From: Streptomyces sp. NBC_01476
GTDB taxonomy: Bacteria; Actinomycetota; Actinomycetes; Streptomycetales; Streptomycetaceae
DNA: 64,000 nt
Assembly (NCBI RefSeq): GCF_036227265.1
Contig: NZ_CP109446.1
Coordinates: forward strand, 1,811,501 to 1,875,500
Reading direction: 5' to 3'
The position numbers and the translations under genes were made by a program. Under the pieces are notes generated by a model. It did not search any database. It saw nothing but the letters and a program-made list of their open reading frames with translations, and was not told the DNA's origin. The stretch's first letter is position 1, and every line of letters starts with the position of its first letter. Shown here in pieces: positions 10,470 through 20,257 of the stretch.

Positions 10470-12544
10470 TCGCTCTTCCCCCGATGGTCTGACGGGACCG
10501 GTTCCGGCGGGGCCGGGGTCGCGTCGCCTTCTTCGATGATCTCTCCGGTCGCGGTGTTCACCGCGGGGGCGGCCGGGGCCGCGGACGCCAGGGCGGCGGC
10601 GACCGTCTCCGCCGTGCGGCGGCCGATCCCCGGTACCTCGCAGATCTCCTCGACGGTCGCCGAGCGCAGCCGCTTCAGCGAACCGAAGTGCTTGAGCAGG
10701 GCCTGCCTGCGGGTCTCGCCGAGACCCGGCACGGTGTCCAGCGCGCCGGCCTTCATCGTCCTGGAGCGCTTGGACCGCTGGTAGTTGATCGCGAACCGGT
10801 GTGCCTCGTCCCGTACCCGCTGCAGCAGATAGAGACCTTCACTCGTACGGGGCAGGATGACCGGGTCGTTCTCACCCGGCAGCCACACCTCTTCCAGCCG
10901 CTTGGCAAGGCCGCAGACCGCCACGTCGTCTATGCCGAGTTCGTCCAGCGCCCGGCGGGCCGCGGCGACCTGCGGCTGACCGCCGTCGACCACCACGAGC
11001 TGCGGCGGGTAGGCGAACTTGCGGGGGCGGCCGGTGTCGGGGTCGATCGGGCCGCTGTGCGCCTCGACCTCACCGCCGACCTGCTGGTCCTCCTGGTCTT
11101 CCGCCCACTCCCCGGTGCGCTGCTTCTCCTGGAGGTAGCGACGGAAGCGGCGGGAGATCACCTCGTGCATGGAGCGGACGTCGTCCTGCCCGGCGAACGA
11201 CTTGATCTGGAAGCGGCGGTACTCGCTCTTGCGGGACAGGCCGTCCTCGAAGACCACCATCGACGCCACCACGTCGTCACCTTGGAGGTGGCTGATGTCG
11301 TAGCACTCGATGCGCAGCGGAGCGTCGTCCAGGTCGAGAGCGGCGGCGATCTCCTCCAGCGCGCGGGAGCGGGTGGTGAGGTCGGAGGCGCGCTTGGTCT
11401 TGTGCAGCGCCAGCGCCTGCTGGGCGTTGCGCTGCACGGTGGCCATCAGGTCCTTCTTGTCGCCACGCTGCGGCACCCGCAGGCTGACGTGGGAGCCGCG
11501 CCGCTCGCACAGCCACTCGGTGACCGGTCCGGCCGGCTCCGGCAGCGCCGGGACCAGCACCTCCTTGGGCACGCCGCCGCTGCCGCCGGACTGCTCGGCG
11601 TCTCCGGTCTCGTCCCCGTAGAGCTGCTGCAGGGCGTGCTCGACGAGGCCGGCGGTGTCGACGGCCTCGACCTTGTCGGTGACCCAGCCCCGCTGGCCGC
11701 GCACCCGGCCGCCGCGGACGTGGAAGATCTGCACGGCCGCTTCGAGCTCGTCCTCGGCGACCGCGATCAGGTCGGCGTCGGTGGCGTCGGCGAGCACCAC
11801 CGCGTTCTTCTCCATGGCGCGGCGCAGCGCCTCGATGTCGTCGCGCAGCCGGGCCGCCTGCTCGTACTCCATGGCGCCGGCCGCGTCCTTCATCCGCTGT
11901 TCGAGGCGCCGCAGGTAGGTGCCGGTGTGGCCGGCCATGAAGTCGCAGAACTCCTCGGCGAGTTCGCGGTGGTCCTCGGGGCTGATCCGGCCGACGCACG
12001 GCGCCGAGCACTTGCCGATGTAGCCGAGCAGGCAGGGGCGGCCGATCTGGGCGGAGCGCTTGAAGACCCCGGGGGAGCAGGTGCGGACCGGGAAGACCCG
12101 CAGCAGCAGGTCGACGGTCTCGCGGATCGCCCAGGCGTGCGCGTACGGGCCGAAGTAGCGCACGCCCTTGCGCTTGGGGCCGCGCATGACCTGGACCCGG
12201 GGGAAGTCCTCGTTCATGGTGACGGCGAGCGACGGGTAGCTCTTGTCGTCGCGGTACTTGACGTTGAACCGGGGGTCGAACTCCTTGATCCAGGAGTATT
12301 CGAGCTGCAGCGCCTCGACCTCGGTGGAGACGACCGTCCACTCCACCGAGGCCGCGGTGGTGACCATGGTGGCGGTGCGCTGGTGCAGGTTGGTGATGTC
12401 CTGGAAGTACGAGGACAGCCGCTGCCGCAGGCTCTTCGCCTTGCCGACATAGATCACCCGGCGGTGCTCGTCCCGGAATTTGTAGACCCCGGGAGAGTCG
12501 GGGATCTGGCCCGGCTTCGGTCGGTAGCTGCTGGGGTCTGCCAT
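10466..12544 (-). CDS. uvrC: UvrABC system protein C (excinuclease subunit)
   Basis: A 692-residue endonuclease that cuts on both sides of a lesion after UvrB loading. Domains in order: GIY-YIG nuclease ([21 protein letters not shown], residues 19-39), UVR motif near 210, RNase H-like domain ([23 protein letters not shown]), and C-terminal helix-hairpin-helix pair ([27 protein letters not shown]). The frame is open upstream, but ATG 12544 has GGTGGAGAG before it. A DNA-damage-type promoter lies immediately upstream (12552-12574). It is the first gene of uvrC-rapZ-yvcK-whiA. Confidence 0.97.
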   Translation of the reverse strand: MADPSSYRPKPGQIPDSPGVYKFRDEHRRVIYVGKAKSLRQRLSSYFQDITNLHQRTATMVTTAASVEWTVVSTEVEALQLEYSWIKEFDPRFNVKYRDDKSYPSLAVTMNEDFPRVQVMRGPKRKGVRYFGPYAHAWAIRETVDLLLRVFPVRTCSPGVFKRSAQIGRPCLLGYIGKCSAPCVGRISPEDHRELAEEFCDFMAGHTGTYLRRLEQRMKDAAGAMEYEQAARLRDDIEALRRAMEKNAVVLADATDADLIAVAEDELEAAVQIFHVRGGRVRGQRGWVTDKVEAVDTAGLVEHALQQLYGDETGDAEQSGGSGGVPKEVLVPALPEPAGPVTEWLCERRGSHVSLRVPQRGDKKDLMATVQRNAQQALALHKTKRASDLTTRSRALEEIAAALDLDDAPLRIECYDISHLQGDDVVASMVVFEDGLSRKSEYRRFQIKSFAGQDDVRSMHEVISRRFRRYLQEKQRTGEWAEDQEDQQVGGEVEAHSGPIDPDTGRPRKFAYPPQLVVVDGGQPQVAAARRALDELGIDDVAVCGLAKRLEEVWLPGENDPVILPRTSEGLYLLQRVRDEAHRFAINYQRSKRSRTMKAGALDTVPGLGETRRQALLKHFGSLKRLRSATVEEICEVPGIGRRTAETVAAALASAAPAAPAVNTATGEIIEEGDATPAPPEPVPSDHRGKSE

Positions 12545-12551
12545 GCTCTCC

Positions 12552-12574
12552 ACCCTACTTGCGGACGGTGACAA
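12552..12574 (-). promoter_or_regulatory. Candidate RecA-NDp (PafBC-type) promoter of uvrC
   Basis: Read on the minus strand: TTGTCACCG at 12574-12566, 8 bases, then TAGGGT at 12557-12552. The published actinobacterial DNA-damage promoter is TTGTCRGTG-N8-TANNNT; here the spacer and -10 fit exactly and the upstream box matches 7 of 9. The -10 ends only 7 bases before the uvrC ATG while the ribosome site GGTGGAGAG overlaps it, so a longer transcript may also exist. Confidence 0.5.
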
Positions 12575-12613
12575 CTCGGCGCTGCCCACCGGGGTTGCGT
12601 CCGCCCGCGGGGG

Positions 12614-13051
12614 TCAGCCCGCGGTGAGTCTGCCGCCGGTCTCCTTGACGGTGACCGCGGGCAGCGCGCGGGTCGCCGGGCCCTGCAGGACGGCGCCGGT
12701 CAGTGCGTTGAACTGGCTGCCGTGGCAGGGGCAGGAAATGGTCGTGCCGTCGACCGAGTCGACCACGCAGCCCTGGTGGGTGCAGACCGCGCTGAACGCC
12801 TTGAAGGTGCCCTGCTGCGGCTGGGCGACCACGACCTTGTCGTCCCGGTAGAGCTTGGCTCCGCCCACCGGAACGTCGCTGGAGGCGCCGAGGTCCACCG
12901 GCTTGGTCGGCAGGTCGGAGCTGGTCTTGCCGCACGCGGCCAGCCCCAGCCCCGCGGCGCCGGCGGCGCCCGCCCCGGCGGCGCCCCGCAGGACGGTACG
13001 GCGCCCCAGGGGCGGCGGTGCGGCGGTCTCGGCGGGCGGTTCGGCGGACAT
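12614..13051 (-). CDS. Rieske [2Fe-2S] protein, Tat-exported lipoprotein
   Basis: A 145-residue protein. The N-terminus carries a twin-arginine signal (RRTVLRG, residues 17-23), a hydrophobic stretch and a lipobox LAAC, so it is predicted to be exported folded and anchored outside the membrane. The C-terminal Rieske domain has both cluster motifs, CTHQGC and CPCHGSQF, about 17 residues apart. The partner is not evident; such stand-alone Rieske lipoproteins are common in Streptomyces and are presumed electron carriers. The ATG at 13051 follows a weak site. The frame extends further upstream without Rieske or Tat features. Confidence 0.9.
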   Translation of the reverse strand: MSAEPPAETAAPPPLGRRTVLRGAAGAGAAGAAGLGLAACGKTSSDLPTKPVDLGASSDVPVGGAKLYRDDKVVVAQPQQGTFKAFSAVCTHQGCVVDSVDGTTISCPCHGSQFNALTGAVLQGPATRALPAVTVKETGGRLTAG

Positions 13052-13145
13052 GGTGTGCTCCAGTGGTGCGGTACGTGGGGCCGGCGCGGCTGGCCGTCCT
13101 GTGGCGCCTTTGACCTTAATCGCCGCCCCTGTCCGTCCCCTGAGA

Positions 13146-13171
13146 GGCCGCCCACCCGGGGATGGGCGGCC
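13146..13171 (-). terminator. Terminator downstream of uvrA
   Basis: A perfect 9-bp inverted repeat (GGCCGCCCA / TGGGCGGCC) with an 8-base loop begins about 18 bases past the uvrA stop. Confidence 0.7.
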
Positions 13172-13188
13172 CACAGGCGACAGGCCCG

Positions 13189-16122
13189 CTACGCCTTACT
13201 GGCCGCGCGCTTGCGGGCCGGTGCGGCCCGCTTGGCCGCCGCCCGTTTCCGGGGCGCCGGCACGGTGGCGTCGCTGACCGCCTCCGGGCTGAGGATGTCC
13301 CGCAGGAACTTCCCGGTGTGGCTGGCCGGGACGCCGGCGATCTGCTCCGGAGTGCCCTCGGCGACCAGCAGACCGCCGCCGTTGCCACCCTCGGGGCCCA
13401 TGTCGATCACCCAGTCCGCGGTCTTGATGACGTCCAGGTTGTGCTCGATGACGATCACCGTGTTGCCCTTGTCGACCAGTCCGGAGAGCACCTTGATCAG
13501 CTTGCTGATGTCCTCGAAGTGCAGTCCGGTGGTGGGCTCGTCCAGGACGTAGACGGTCCGGCCGGTGGAGCGCTTCTGCAGCTCGGAGGCGAGCTTGACG
13601 CGCTGCGCCTCGCCGCCGGAGAGGGTCGGCGCGGACTGGCCGAGCCGGACGTACCCCAGACCGACCTCGTTGAGCGTGCGCAGGTGCCGCGAGATGTTGG
13701 GCACCGCCTCGAAGAAGTCCAGCGCCTCCTCGATCGGCATGTCCAGCACCTCGGCGATGGACTTGCCCTTGTAGTGCACCTCCAGGGTCTCCCGGTTGTA
13801 CCGGGCGCCGTGGCACACCTCGCACGGGACGTAGACGTCCGGCAGGAAGTTCATCTCGATCTTGATGGTGCCGTCGCCCGCGCAGTTCTCGCAGCGGCCG
13901 CCCTTGACGTTGAAGGAGAAGCGCCCCGGCAGATAGCCGCGGACCTTCGCCTCCATGGTCTCGGCGAAGAGCTTGCGGACGTTGTCGAAGACGCCGGTGT
14001 ACGTGGCCGGGTTGGAGCGCGGGGTGCGGCCGATCGGCGACTGGTCGACGTGCACCACCTTGTCCACCAGGTCGTCGCCGTCCACCCGGGTGTGCCGGCC
14101 GGGCACGCTCCTGGCGCCGTTCAGCTCCCGGGCCAGGTGGGTGTAGAGGATGTCGTTGACCAGCGTGGACTTGCCGGAACCGGAGACGCCGGTGACCGCG
14201 GTGAGCACCCCCAGCGGGAAGGACACGTCGATGTCCTGCAGGTTGTGCTCGCGGGCGCCGTGCACGGTCAGCTGCCGGCTGCGGTCCAGCGGCCGCCGCG
14301 CCTCGGGGGTGGGGATGGACCGCTTGCCGGACAGATACTGCCCGGTGAGCGACTCGTCGTTCTCCAGCAGCTCCTTGAGCGAGCCGGAGTGCACCACCTT
14401 GCCGCCGTGCTCACCGGCACCGGGGCCGATGTCGACCACCCAGTCGGCGGTCTTGATGGTGTCCTCGTCGTGCTCGACCACGATCAGGGTGTTGCCGAGG
14501 TCGCGGAGCCGGACCAGGGTCTCGATCAGCCGGTGGTTGTCCCGCTGGTGGAGGCCGATGGACGGCTCGTCCAGGACGTAGAGCACACCGACCAGGCCGG
14601 AGCCGATCTGGGTGGCGAGCCGGATCCGCTGGGCCTCACCGCCGGACAGGGTGCCCGCGGCGCGGTTCAGCGAGAGGTAGTCCAGGCCGACGTCGACCAG
14701 GAACCTCAGCCGCTCGTTGACCTCCTTGAGGACCCGCTCGGCGATCTTCTTGTCCCGGGCGTTGAGCTTCATCGCGCCCAGGAACTCGGCGCAGTCGGTG
14801 ATCGACATCGCCGAGATGTCGGCGATCGACCGGTCCTGCACGGTGACGGCGAGCACCAGCGGCTTCAGCCGGGCGCCCTTGCAGGTCGGGCAGGGCACCT
14901 CCCGCATGTACCCCTCGAAGCGCTCCCGGCTGGAGTCGCTCTCGGAGTCCTGGTGGCGGCGCTTGACGAACGGGATGGCGCCCTCGAACTGGGCGTTGTA
15001 CGCCCGCTCCCGGCCGTACCGGGTCTTGTAGGCGATGCGGACCTCGGACTTGTGGCCGTGGAGCAGTGCCTTGCGGGCCCGTGCGGGCAGCCCGGCGAAC
15101 GGGATGTCGGTGCGGAAACCCAGCTCCTGGGCGAGGCCCTTGACCAGCCGGTCGAAGTAGCTCTTGGTCATGCCGCCGGTCCAGGGCGCGATGGCCCCCT
15201 CGTCCAGCGACTTCTGGTCGTCCGGGACGATCAGCTCCGGGTCGACCTCCATCCGGGAGCCGATGCCGGTGCAGTCCGGGCAGGCGCCGAAGGGCGAGTT
15301 GAAGGAGAAGGAGCGCGGCTCCAGTTCCTCGAAGGACAGGTCGTCGTACGGGCAGTACAGGTGCTCGGAGAACATCCGCTCGCGCTGCGGGTCGTCCTCG
15401 GGCAGGTCGACGAAGTCCAGGATCACCATGCCGCCGGACAGGCCGAGCGCGGTCTCCACCGAGTCGGTGAGGCGGCGCTTGGCGGAGCTCTTCACGGTGA
15501 GGCGGTCGATGACCACCTCGATGGTGTGCTTCTCCTGCTTCTTGAGCTTGGGCGGGTCGGTGAGCTGGACGGTGACGCCGTCCACCCGGGCCCGGCTGTA
15601 CCCCTTGGTCTGCAGGTCGCCGAAGAGGTCGACGAACTCTCCCTTGCGCTCGCGCACCAGCGGCGAGAGCACCTGGAAGCGGCTGCCCTCCTCCAGCTCC
15701 AGCACCTTGTCCACGATCGCCTGCGGCGACTGCCGGGCGATGGGGCGCCCGCACTCGGGGCAGTGCGGCTTCCCGATCCGGGCGAAGAGCAGCCGCAGAT
15801 AGTCGTAGACCTCGGTGATGGTGCCGACCGTCGAGCGCGGGTTGCGCGAGGTGGACTTCTGGTCGATCGAGACGGCCGGTGACAGGCCCTCGATGAAGTC
15901 GACGTCGGGCTTGTCCATCTGGCCGAGGAACTGCCGCGCGTAGGAGGAGAGCGACTCTACGTAGCGACGCTGACCCTCGGCGAAGATCGTGTCGAAGGCA
16001 AGCGAGGACTTGCCGGAACCGGACAGGCCGGTGAACACGATGAGCGAGTCCCGCGGCAGGTCAAGCGAGACATTCCGCAGATTGTGCTCGCGAGCGCCGC
16101 GGATGGTGAGTCGATCGGCCAC
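13189..16122 (-). CDS. uvrA: UvrABC system protein A (excinuclease ATPase)
   Basis: A 977-residue lesion-scanning ATPase of nucleotide excision repair. Two ABC modules are visible: Walker [10 protein letters not shown] near the N-terminus and GVSGSGKST in the second half, each with an LSGGEAQR signature. Zinc-binding pairs include CPECG, CPDC, CPTC and the CENC...CEVC finger. The tail ([20 protein letters not shown]) is lysine/alanine-rich, common in actinobacterial proteins. I chose GTG 16122 because the GAAAGG ribosome site sits 11 bases upstream; GTG 16134 is too close to that site. uvrA stands alone and has no clear RecA-NDp box, unlike uvrB and uvrC. Confidence 0.97.
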   Translation of the reverse strand: MADRLTIRGAREHNLRNVSLDLPRDSLIVFTGLSGSGKSSLAFDTIFAEGQRRYVESLSSYARQFLGQMDKPDVDFIEGLSPAVSIDQKSTSRNPRSTVGTITEVYDYLRLLFARIGKPHCPECGRPIARQSPQAIVDKVLELEEGSRFQVLSPLVRERKGEFVDLFGDLQTKGYSRARVDGVTVQLTDPPKLKKQEKHTIEVVIDRLTVKSSAKRRLTDSVETALGLSGGMVILDFVDLPEDDPQRERMFSEHLYCPYDDLSFEELEPRSFSFNSPFGACPDCTGIGSRMEVDPELIVPDDQKSLDEGAIAPWTGGMTKSYFDRLVKGLAQELGFRTDIPFAGLPARARKALLHGHKSEVRIAYKTRYGRERAYNAQFEGAIPFVKRRHQDSESDSSRERFEGYMREVPCPTCKGARLKPLVLAVTVQDRSIADISAMSITDCAEFLGAMKLNARDKKIAERVLKEVNERLRFLVDVGLDYLSLNRAAGTLSGGEAQRIRLATQIGSGLVGVLYVLDEPSIGLHQRDNHRLIETLVRLRDLGNTLIVVEHDEDTIKTADWVVDIGPGAGEHGGKVVHSGSLKELLENDESLTGQYLSGKRSIPTPEARRPLDRSRQLTVHGAREHNLQDIDVSFPLGVLTAVTGVSGSGKSTLVNDILYTHLARELNGARSVPGRHTRVDGDDLVDKVVHVDQSPIGRTPRSNPATYTGVFDNVRKLFAETMEAKVRGYLPGRFSFNVKGGRCENCAGDGTIKIEMNFLPDVYVPCEVCHGARYNRETLEVHYKGKSIAEVLDMPIEEALDFFEAVPNISRHLRTLNEVGLGYVRLGQSAPTLSGGEAQRVKLASELQKRSTGRTVYVLDEPTTGLHFEDISKLIKVLSGLVDKGNTVIVIEHNLDVIKTADWVIDMGPEGGNGGGLLVAEGTPEQIAGVPASHTGKFLRDILSPEAVSDATVPAPRKRAAAKRAAPARKRAASKA

Positions 16123-16207
16123 GCCAGTGCGCACCTTTCATAGAGGGGGATCAAGACTTCGGCACCCCCCACTGAGCCTCAACGGGGTGCGCCCGGCATT
16201 TCTTCCA

Positions 16208-16259
16208 CTTGCCCTGTCGGACAGCTTTGCCTCCCGGACAGCTTCGCCTGTGGGACAAG
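16208..16259. repeat. Three tandem 17-bp repeats upstream of uvrA
   Basis: Units start at 16208, 16225 and 16242 and share CTT(G/T/C)(G)CC...GGACA(A)G. They lie about 90-140 bases upstream of the uvrA start, in the divergent gap. A perfect palindrome AGCACGTGCT follows near 16296-16305. These could be regulator sites; no known factor is recognised. Confidence 0.6.
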
Positions 16260-16367
16260 CGGTCGGGGCTGCTCGGCAACACATCGAGCGTATAGCACGT
16301 GCTTTCGATTTACGGACGCACGCCGCCACGTTCACCCGATAGTGTGCTGCGCCGCTACGCTGACGCC

Positions 16368-17024
16368 ATGGTGTACACGGGACAGGTCACGGTGGGCGGC
16401 GCGCCCGACGTGCACGAACTGAAGGACCTGATCATCAGCAAGGTGGCGGTCGGTCCGATGAGCAACAACGCGTATGTACTGCGCTGCCGGGCCACCGGAG
16501 AGCAGCTGCTGATCGACGCGGCGAACGAGCCGGAGACCCTGCTGGAGGTCATCGGCCCGGACGGCATCGGCGCCGTCGTCACCACCCACCAGCACGGCGA
16601 CCACTGGCAGGCCCTGCGCGCGGTGGTGGACGCCACCGGTGCCCGCACCTACGCCGGCCGCGACGACGCCCCCGGCATCCCCGTGCCCACCACCGACCCG
16701 GTGGACGACGGCGACACCATCTCCTTCGGCGAGGTCCGGCTCACCGCCCGCCACCTGGTCGGCCACACCCCGGGCAGCATCGCGCTGATCTACGACGACC
16801 CGCACGGCCACCCGCACGTCTTCACCGGCGACTGCCTCTTCCCCGGCGGCGTCGGCAACACCCACGACGACCCCGCCGCCTTCGCCTCGCTCCTCGGCGA
16901 TGTCACCGCGAAGCTCTTCGACGTCCTGCCGGACGAGAGCTGGGTCTACCCCGGCCACGGCAACGACACCACCCTCGGCGACGAGCGCCCGCACCTCGCG
17001 CAGTGGCGCGAGCGCGGCTGGTAG
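16368..17024 (+). CDS. Metallo-beta-lactamase-fold hydrolase (glyoxalase II-like)
   Basis: A 218-residue metal hydrolase. The metal motif THQHGDHW (HxHxDH), a second histidine in LVGHTPGSI, the bridging aspartate in FTGDCLF and a C-terminal YPGHGND give the glyoxalase II/MBL order. The substrate is unknown; glutathione is absent in actinomycetes, so another thioester or persulfide is more likely. ATG 16368 lacks a clear ribosome site; the frame is open to 16299 but the added residues are not family-like. It is divergent from uvrA and followed by a regulator on the same strand. Confidence 0.9.
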   Translation: MVYTGQVTVGGAPDVHELKDLIISKVAVGPMSNNAYVLRCRATGEQLLIDAANEPETLLEVIGPDGIGAVVTTHQHGDHWQALRAVVDATGARTYAGRDDAPGIPVPTTDPVDDGDTISFGEVRLTARHLVGHTPGSIALIYDDPHGHPHVFTGDCLFPGGVGNTHDDPAAFASLLGDVTAKLFDVLPDESWVYPGHGNDTTLGDERPHLAQWRERGW

Positions 17025-17087
17025 CCGGCCGCCCGCGCCGGGCCGGGCGTCGTACGAGAGGTGCATGGCTGGACCCTACGCCGCATC

Positions 17088-17108
17088 CACTGACAGCCTG
17101 TGTCAGTG
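17088..17108 (+). promoter_or_regulatory. Palindromic operator spanning the WYL regulator start
   Basis: CACTGACA at 17088-17095 and TGTCAGTG at 17101-17108 are perfect 8-bp inverted arms with a 5-base spacer. Both candidate GTG starts (17100, 17106) fall within the right part of the palindrome. This is what autorepression at a leaderless or near-leaderless promoter would look like. The TGTCAGTG arm equals the core of the uvrB damage-promoter box at 25226-25234. Confidence 0.6.
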
Positions 17109-18062
17109 AAGTCCAGTCGGCTGCTCTCGATCCTGCTGCTGCTCCAGACCCGGGGCCGGATGACCGCCGCCCAGCTCGCGGCGGAGCTCGAAGTCTCCGA
17201 GCGGACGGTCTACCGGGACGTGGAGGCGCTGCACGTCTCCGGTGTGCCCCTCTACGGTGACGCCGGCCACCGCGGCGGCTACCAGCTGCTCGCCGGCTAC
17301 CGCACCCGGCTGACCGGACTGACCCCCGACGAGGCCGAGGCGCTGTTCCTGTCCGGGGTGCCAGGCCCTGCCGCGGAGCTGGGCCTGGGCCGCGCGCTGG
17401 CCGCCGCCCAGCTGAAGGTGCGGGCCGCGCTGCCGCCCGAGCTGCGCGAACAGGCGGACCGGATCCGCTCCCGCTTCCACCTGGACGCCCCCGGCTGGTT
17501 CGCCGTGGACGAGGAGGTGCCCTACCTCGGGCAGGTCGCGGACGCGGTCTGGCACAACAGGGTGCTCGACGTCCGCTACCGCCGCTGGAAGGAACCCACC
17601 GACGTGGAGCGCCGGCTGGAGCCGTACGGCCTGGTGCTCAAGGCGGGCCGGTGGTACACCGTCGCCGCCGGTGAGACCGGGCTGCGGACGTACCGGGTGG
17701 ACCGGATCCTCGCACTCACCGTCCGCGACGAGACGTTCGAGCCGCCCGCCGGCTTCGACCTGGCGGCGCACTGGCACCGCCGGCAGGCCGACTTCCTCGC
17801 CCAGCTGGGCCGCTTCGAGGCCGAGGTGCGCCTCACCCCGCAGGCCGCCGCCAGGCTGGGCGGCCCGGCCGGGCGGGCGCTTGCCGCCACCGCGGTCCCG
17901 GACACCGACGGCCTGCTGCGCCTGACGCTCCCGGTCGAGTCACTGGAGCAGGCCGAGTCCGACATCCTCGCCCTGGGCACCTCCGTCGAGGTCCTCGGCC
18001 CGCCCGAGCTGCGCGCCCGCCTGGCCGCCACCACCCGCGCGCTGGCGGAGCGCTATCGGTGA
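17100..18062 (+). CDS. HTH/WYL-domain transcriptional regulator (YafY/PafC-like)
   Basis: A 320-residue regulator: an N-terminal HTH_11 domain (RMTAAQLAAELEVSERTVYRDVEAL, about 20-44), the YafY-type RGGYQLLAGYRTRLTGLTPDEAEAL segment, a WYL domain (VLDVRYRRWK...LEPYGLVLKAGRWYTVA, about 157-190) and a C-terminal WCX extension. WYL regulators sense nucleotides or nucleic acid, and some (PafBC, DriD) control DNA-damage genes. The target is unknown here. The start is GTG 17100 or 17106, inside a perfect palindrome, so autoregulation is likely. The 3' end abuts the convergent CtaG-like gene (4 bases apart). Confidence 0.93.
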   Translation: MSVKSSRLLSILLLLQTRGRMTAAQLAAELEVSERTVYRDVEALHVSGVPLYGDAGHRGGYQLLAGYRTRLTGLTPDEAEALFLSGVPGPAAELGLGRALAAAQLKVRAALPPELREQADRIRSRFHLDAPGWFAVDEEVPYLGQVADAVWHNRVLDVRYRRWKEPTDVERRLEPYGLVLKAGRWYTVAAGETGLRTYRVDRILALTVRDETFEPPAGFDLAAHWHRRQADFLAQLGRFEAEVRLTPQAAARLGGPAGRALAATAVPDTDGLLRLTLPVESLEQAESDILALGTSVEVLGPPELRARLAATTRALAERYR

Positions 18063-18066
18063 CCGG

Positions 18067-19098
18067 TCAGCTCTCCCCGCGCATGCGCATGCCGACCTCG
18101 CCCTGGTCGGTCTCCCACCAGGGGCGGGTCATCTCGGGAACGGCAGCGGCGGCGGCCGTCGCGGCGGCGGATGTGGATGACGGGGCCGAAGACGCCGAAG
18201 AGGCGGGCGCGGCCACGCCGGCGGGGGCGGGCGGCGCCTGAGCCGCCGCCTCGCGGTCGAGACGGGCGTCCAGCGCCGCGGTCTTCTCGCGTTCGGCCCG
18301 CCACCACTCGAAGAAGACGGCCAGCACGAACGGGAGCGAGACCAGTTCGGCGAGGGTGATCATGAGGCCGCCGCCGAGCATCTGGTCGTGCTGGACGGAC
18401 GGACCCCAGGTACGCGGGTGGGTGGTGTACCAGTGCCCGGCCACCAGGGTGCCGCTGGTCATCACCACGATGCCGGGCACGGAGTCGAAGAGGCCGTCGA
18501 AGAAGACCAGCGCGGCTCGTACCGGGTGGCTGCACCAGCGGGGCAGCAATTCCTGGCGGCTGAGCATCGGCAGGACGAACAGGCAGCCGGTGAGCAGCAG
18601 TTGAAGGTGCATCAGCTGCCGGATCCCGGGGTTGCCCAGCGCGTGGGAGAAGTACGGGGTGAAGTAGATGGTCAGCTCGGAGATCAGCACCAGCACCGAG
18701 CTGACCAGCGGATAGGTGAGCACGCGGGCCGGTGTGGAGGCGAAGGCGCGGCGCAGCCGGCCGGCCGGCGAGGCGAGCGCCAGCGGGTCGCCGAGCGCCA
18801 GGCCGAGCGGCGCGAACAGGTCGAGCAGGATGTTCTGCACGGCGGCCGGCCAGAAGAGCACCTGGTCGTAGACCGCAAGCGCGGACATCGTGGCGATCAC
18901 CAGGGTGCCGAGGCCGAGGACGTAGAAGGCCAGCACCCGCCACAGCGGCCACCGCTCCCCCGCGCGCAGCCGGCGGCGCACCCCGTAGGCGTAGGCCGCC
19001 CCGAGGAGCAGCACGGCGGCGAGCGCGAATCCGTCGACCTGCCAGGAGGCGAAGAACCGGGAGCCGGTCAGCTCGGGGAGAGCCACAGTGCCCGCCAC
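18067..19098 (-). CDS. Caa3-type cytochrome oxidase assembly factor CtaG-like membrane protein
   Basis: A 343-residue integral membrane protein of the caa3_CtaG family, with about seven hydrophobic helices between residues 18 and 275 and conserved features including YDQVLFWPAAVQNILLD, HLQLLLTGCLFV and DQMLGGGLMITLAEL. Relatives in Bacillus are needed to assemble caa3 oxidase; in Streptomyces a role in copper delivery to cytochrome oxidase is inferred. The last 75 residues are an alanine/serine-rich cytoplasmic tail. GTG 19098 has GGAAAGG eight bases upstream. Confidence 0.88.
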   Translation of the reverse strand: MAGTVALPELTGSRFFASWQVDGFALAAVLLLGAAYAYGVRRRLRAGERWPLWRVLAFYVLGLGTLVIATMSALAVYDQVLFWPAAVQNILLDLFAPLGLALGDPLALASPAGRLRRAFASTPARVLTYPLVSSVLVLISELTIYFTPYFSHALGNPGIRQLMHLQLLLTGCLFVLPMLSRQELLPRWCSHPVRAALVFFDGLFDSVPGIVVMTSGTLVAGHWYTTHPRTWGPSVQHDQMLGGGLMITLAELVSLPFVLAVFFEWWRAEREKTAALDARLDREAAAQAPPAPAGVAAPASSASSAPSSTSAAATAAAAAVPEMTRPWWETDQGEVGMRMRGES

Positions 19099-19191
19099 AT
19101 CGGCGCCTTTCCACGTGAACCGGAACCGTCCTTATCGGGGCCACGGTAGCCCTCGACAAGGACGGTTCGGCGCGCAGGGTCGCCGCCGGTG

Positions 19192-20178
19192 TCACACGTT
19201 GACGCGCGGCTTCTCCGGCTCGGCCTCTTCTGCGGCCTGCTTGCGGGACGCCCGCAGGCTGGTCACGGTGGTCACCGCGAGCACCGCGACAATCACCCCG
19301 AGGGAGACCGGAATGGAGATCTCCGGCACGTGCACCCCGGTCTCGTGCAGCGCGTGCAGCACCAGCTTGACGCCGATGAAGCCGAGGATCACCGACAGCC
19401 CGTAGGACAGGTGCACCAGCTTCTTGAGCAGCCCGCCGATCAGGAAGTACAGCTGCCGCAGGCCCATCAGGGCGAAGGCGTTGGCGGTGAAGACGATGTA
19501 CGGGTCCTGGGTGAGACCGAAGATCGCCGGGATCGAGTCCAGCGCGAAGAGCACATCGGTGGTGCCGATCGCGAGCATCACCACGAGCATCGGGGTCATC
19601 AGCCGCTTGCCGTTCTCGGTGATGAACAGCCGCGTGCCGTGGTAGCGGTCGGTCGACGGGATCCGCTTCTCGACCGCCTTGAGCAGCCGGTTCTCCTCGA
19701 ACTCCTCCTCCTCGTCGGACTCGGCGCGGGCTTCCTTGATCAGCTTCCACGCGGTCCAGATCAAGAACGCGCCGAAGATGAAGAAGACCCAGGAGAAGCT
19801 GGCGATGATGGTGGCACCGGCCGCGATGAAGACAGCACGCAGCACCAGTGCGATCAGCACACCGACCAGCAGCACCCGCTGCTGGTACTTCGTGGGCACC
19901 GCGAACTTCGCCATGATCAGCACGAAGACGAAGAGGTTGTCGACGCTGAGCGATTTCTCGGTGATGTATCCGGCGAAGAACTCACCGGCCGGCTGGCCGC
20001 CGCTGAAGAACAGCAGGCCGAGGCCGAAGAGACCGGCGAGTGCCACCCAGACCACGGTCCATATTCCGGCCTCGCGCATGGACACGTCGTGCGGGGTGCG
20101 GCCGATCAGGAAATCGGCGGCGATCAGGGCACACAGTCCTGCGATCGTGAGCGCCCAGAGGGTAAGGGAAACGTCCAC
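19192..20178 (-). CDS. TerC-family integral membrane protein
   Basis: A 328-residue protein with about nine hydrophobic helices. Family hallmarks are FFAGYITEKSLSVDNLFVFVLIM near the N-terminus and IGTTDVLFALDSIPAIFGLTQDPYIVFTANAFALMGLR, with membrane aspartates expected to bind metal. TerC/Alx proteins export manganese or act in metal-loaded secretion and tellurite resistance. The start is GTG 20178 after GGAGGAT. Two TerD-domain genes follow upstream on the same strand, so this is a small ter-like group. Confidence 0.95.
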   Translation of the reverse strand: MDVSLTLWALTIAGLCALIAADFLIGRTPHDVSMREAGIWTVVWVALAGLFGLGLLFFSGGQPAGEFFAGYITEKSLSVDNLFVFVLIMAKFAVPTKYQQRVLLVGVLIALVLRAVFIAAGATIIASFSWVFFIFGAFLIWTAWKLIKEARAESDEEEEFEENRLLKAVEKRIPSTDRYHGTRLFITENGKRLMTPMLVVMLAIGTTDVLFALDSIPAIFGLTQDPYIVFTANAFALMGLRQLYFLIGGLLKKLVHLSYGLSVILGFIGVKLVLHALHETGVHVPEISIPVSLGVIVAVLAVTTVTSLRASRKQAAEEAEPEKPRVNV

Positions 20179-20257
20179 TGATCCTCCGGTGATGGGTCGG
20201 TCCTCAAAAGGTACACGAATCACCAAGGAAGAGTAAAGCCAGTCCCAAAACCGCTGG

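Noticed and set aside
16123..16367. LexA SOS box upstream of uvrA
   Set aside because: The AGCACGTGCT palindrome flanked by TCGA does not match the streptomycete TCGAAC-N4-GTTCGA type, so it is listed only as an unexplained palindrome.
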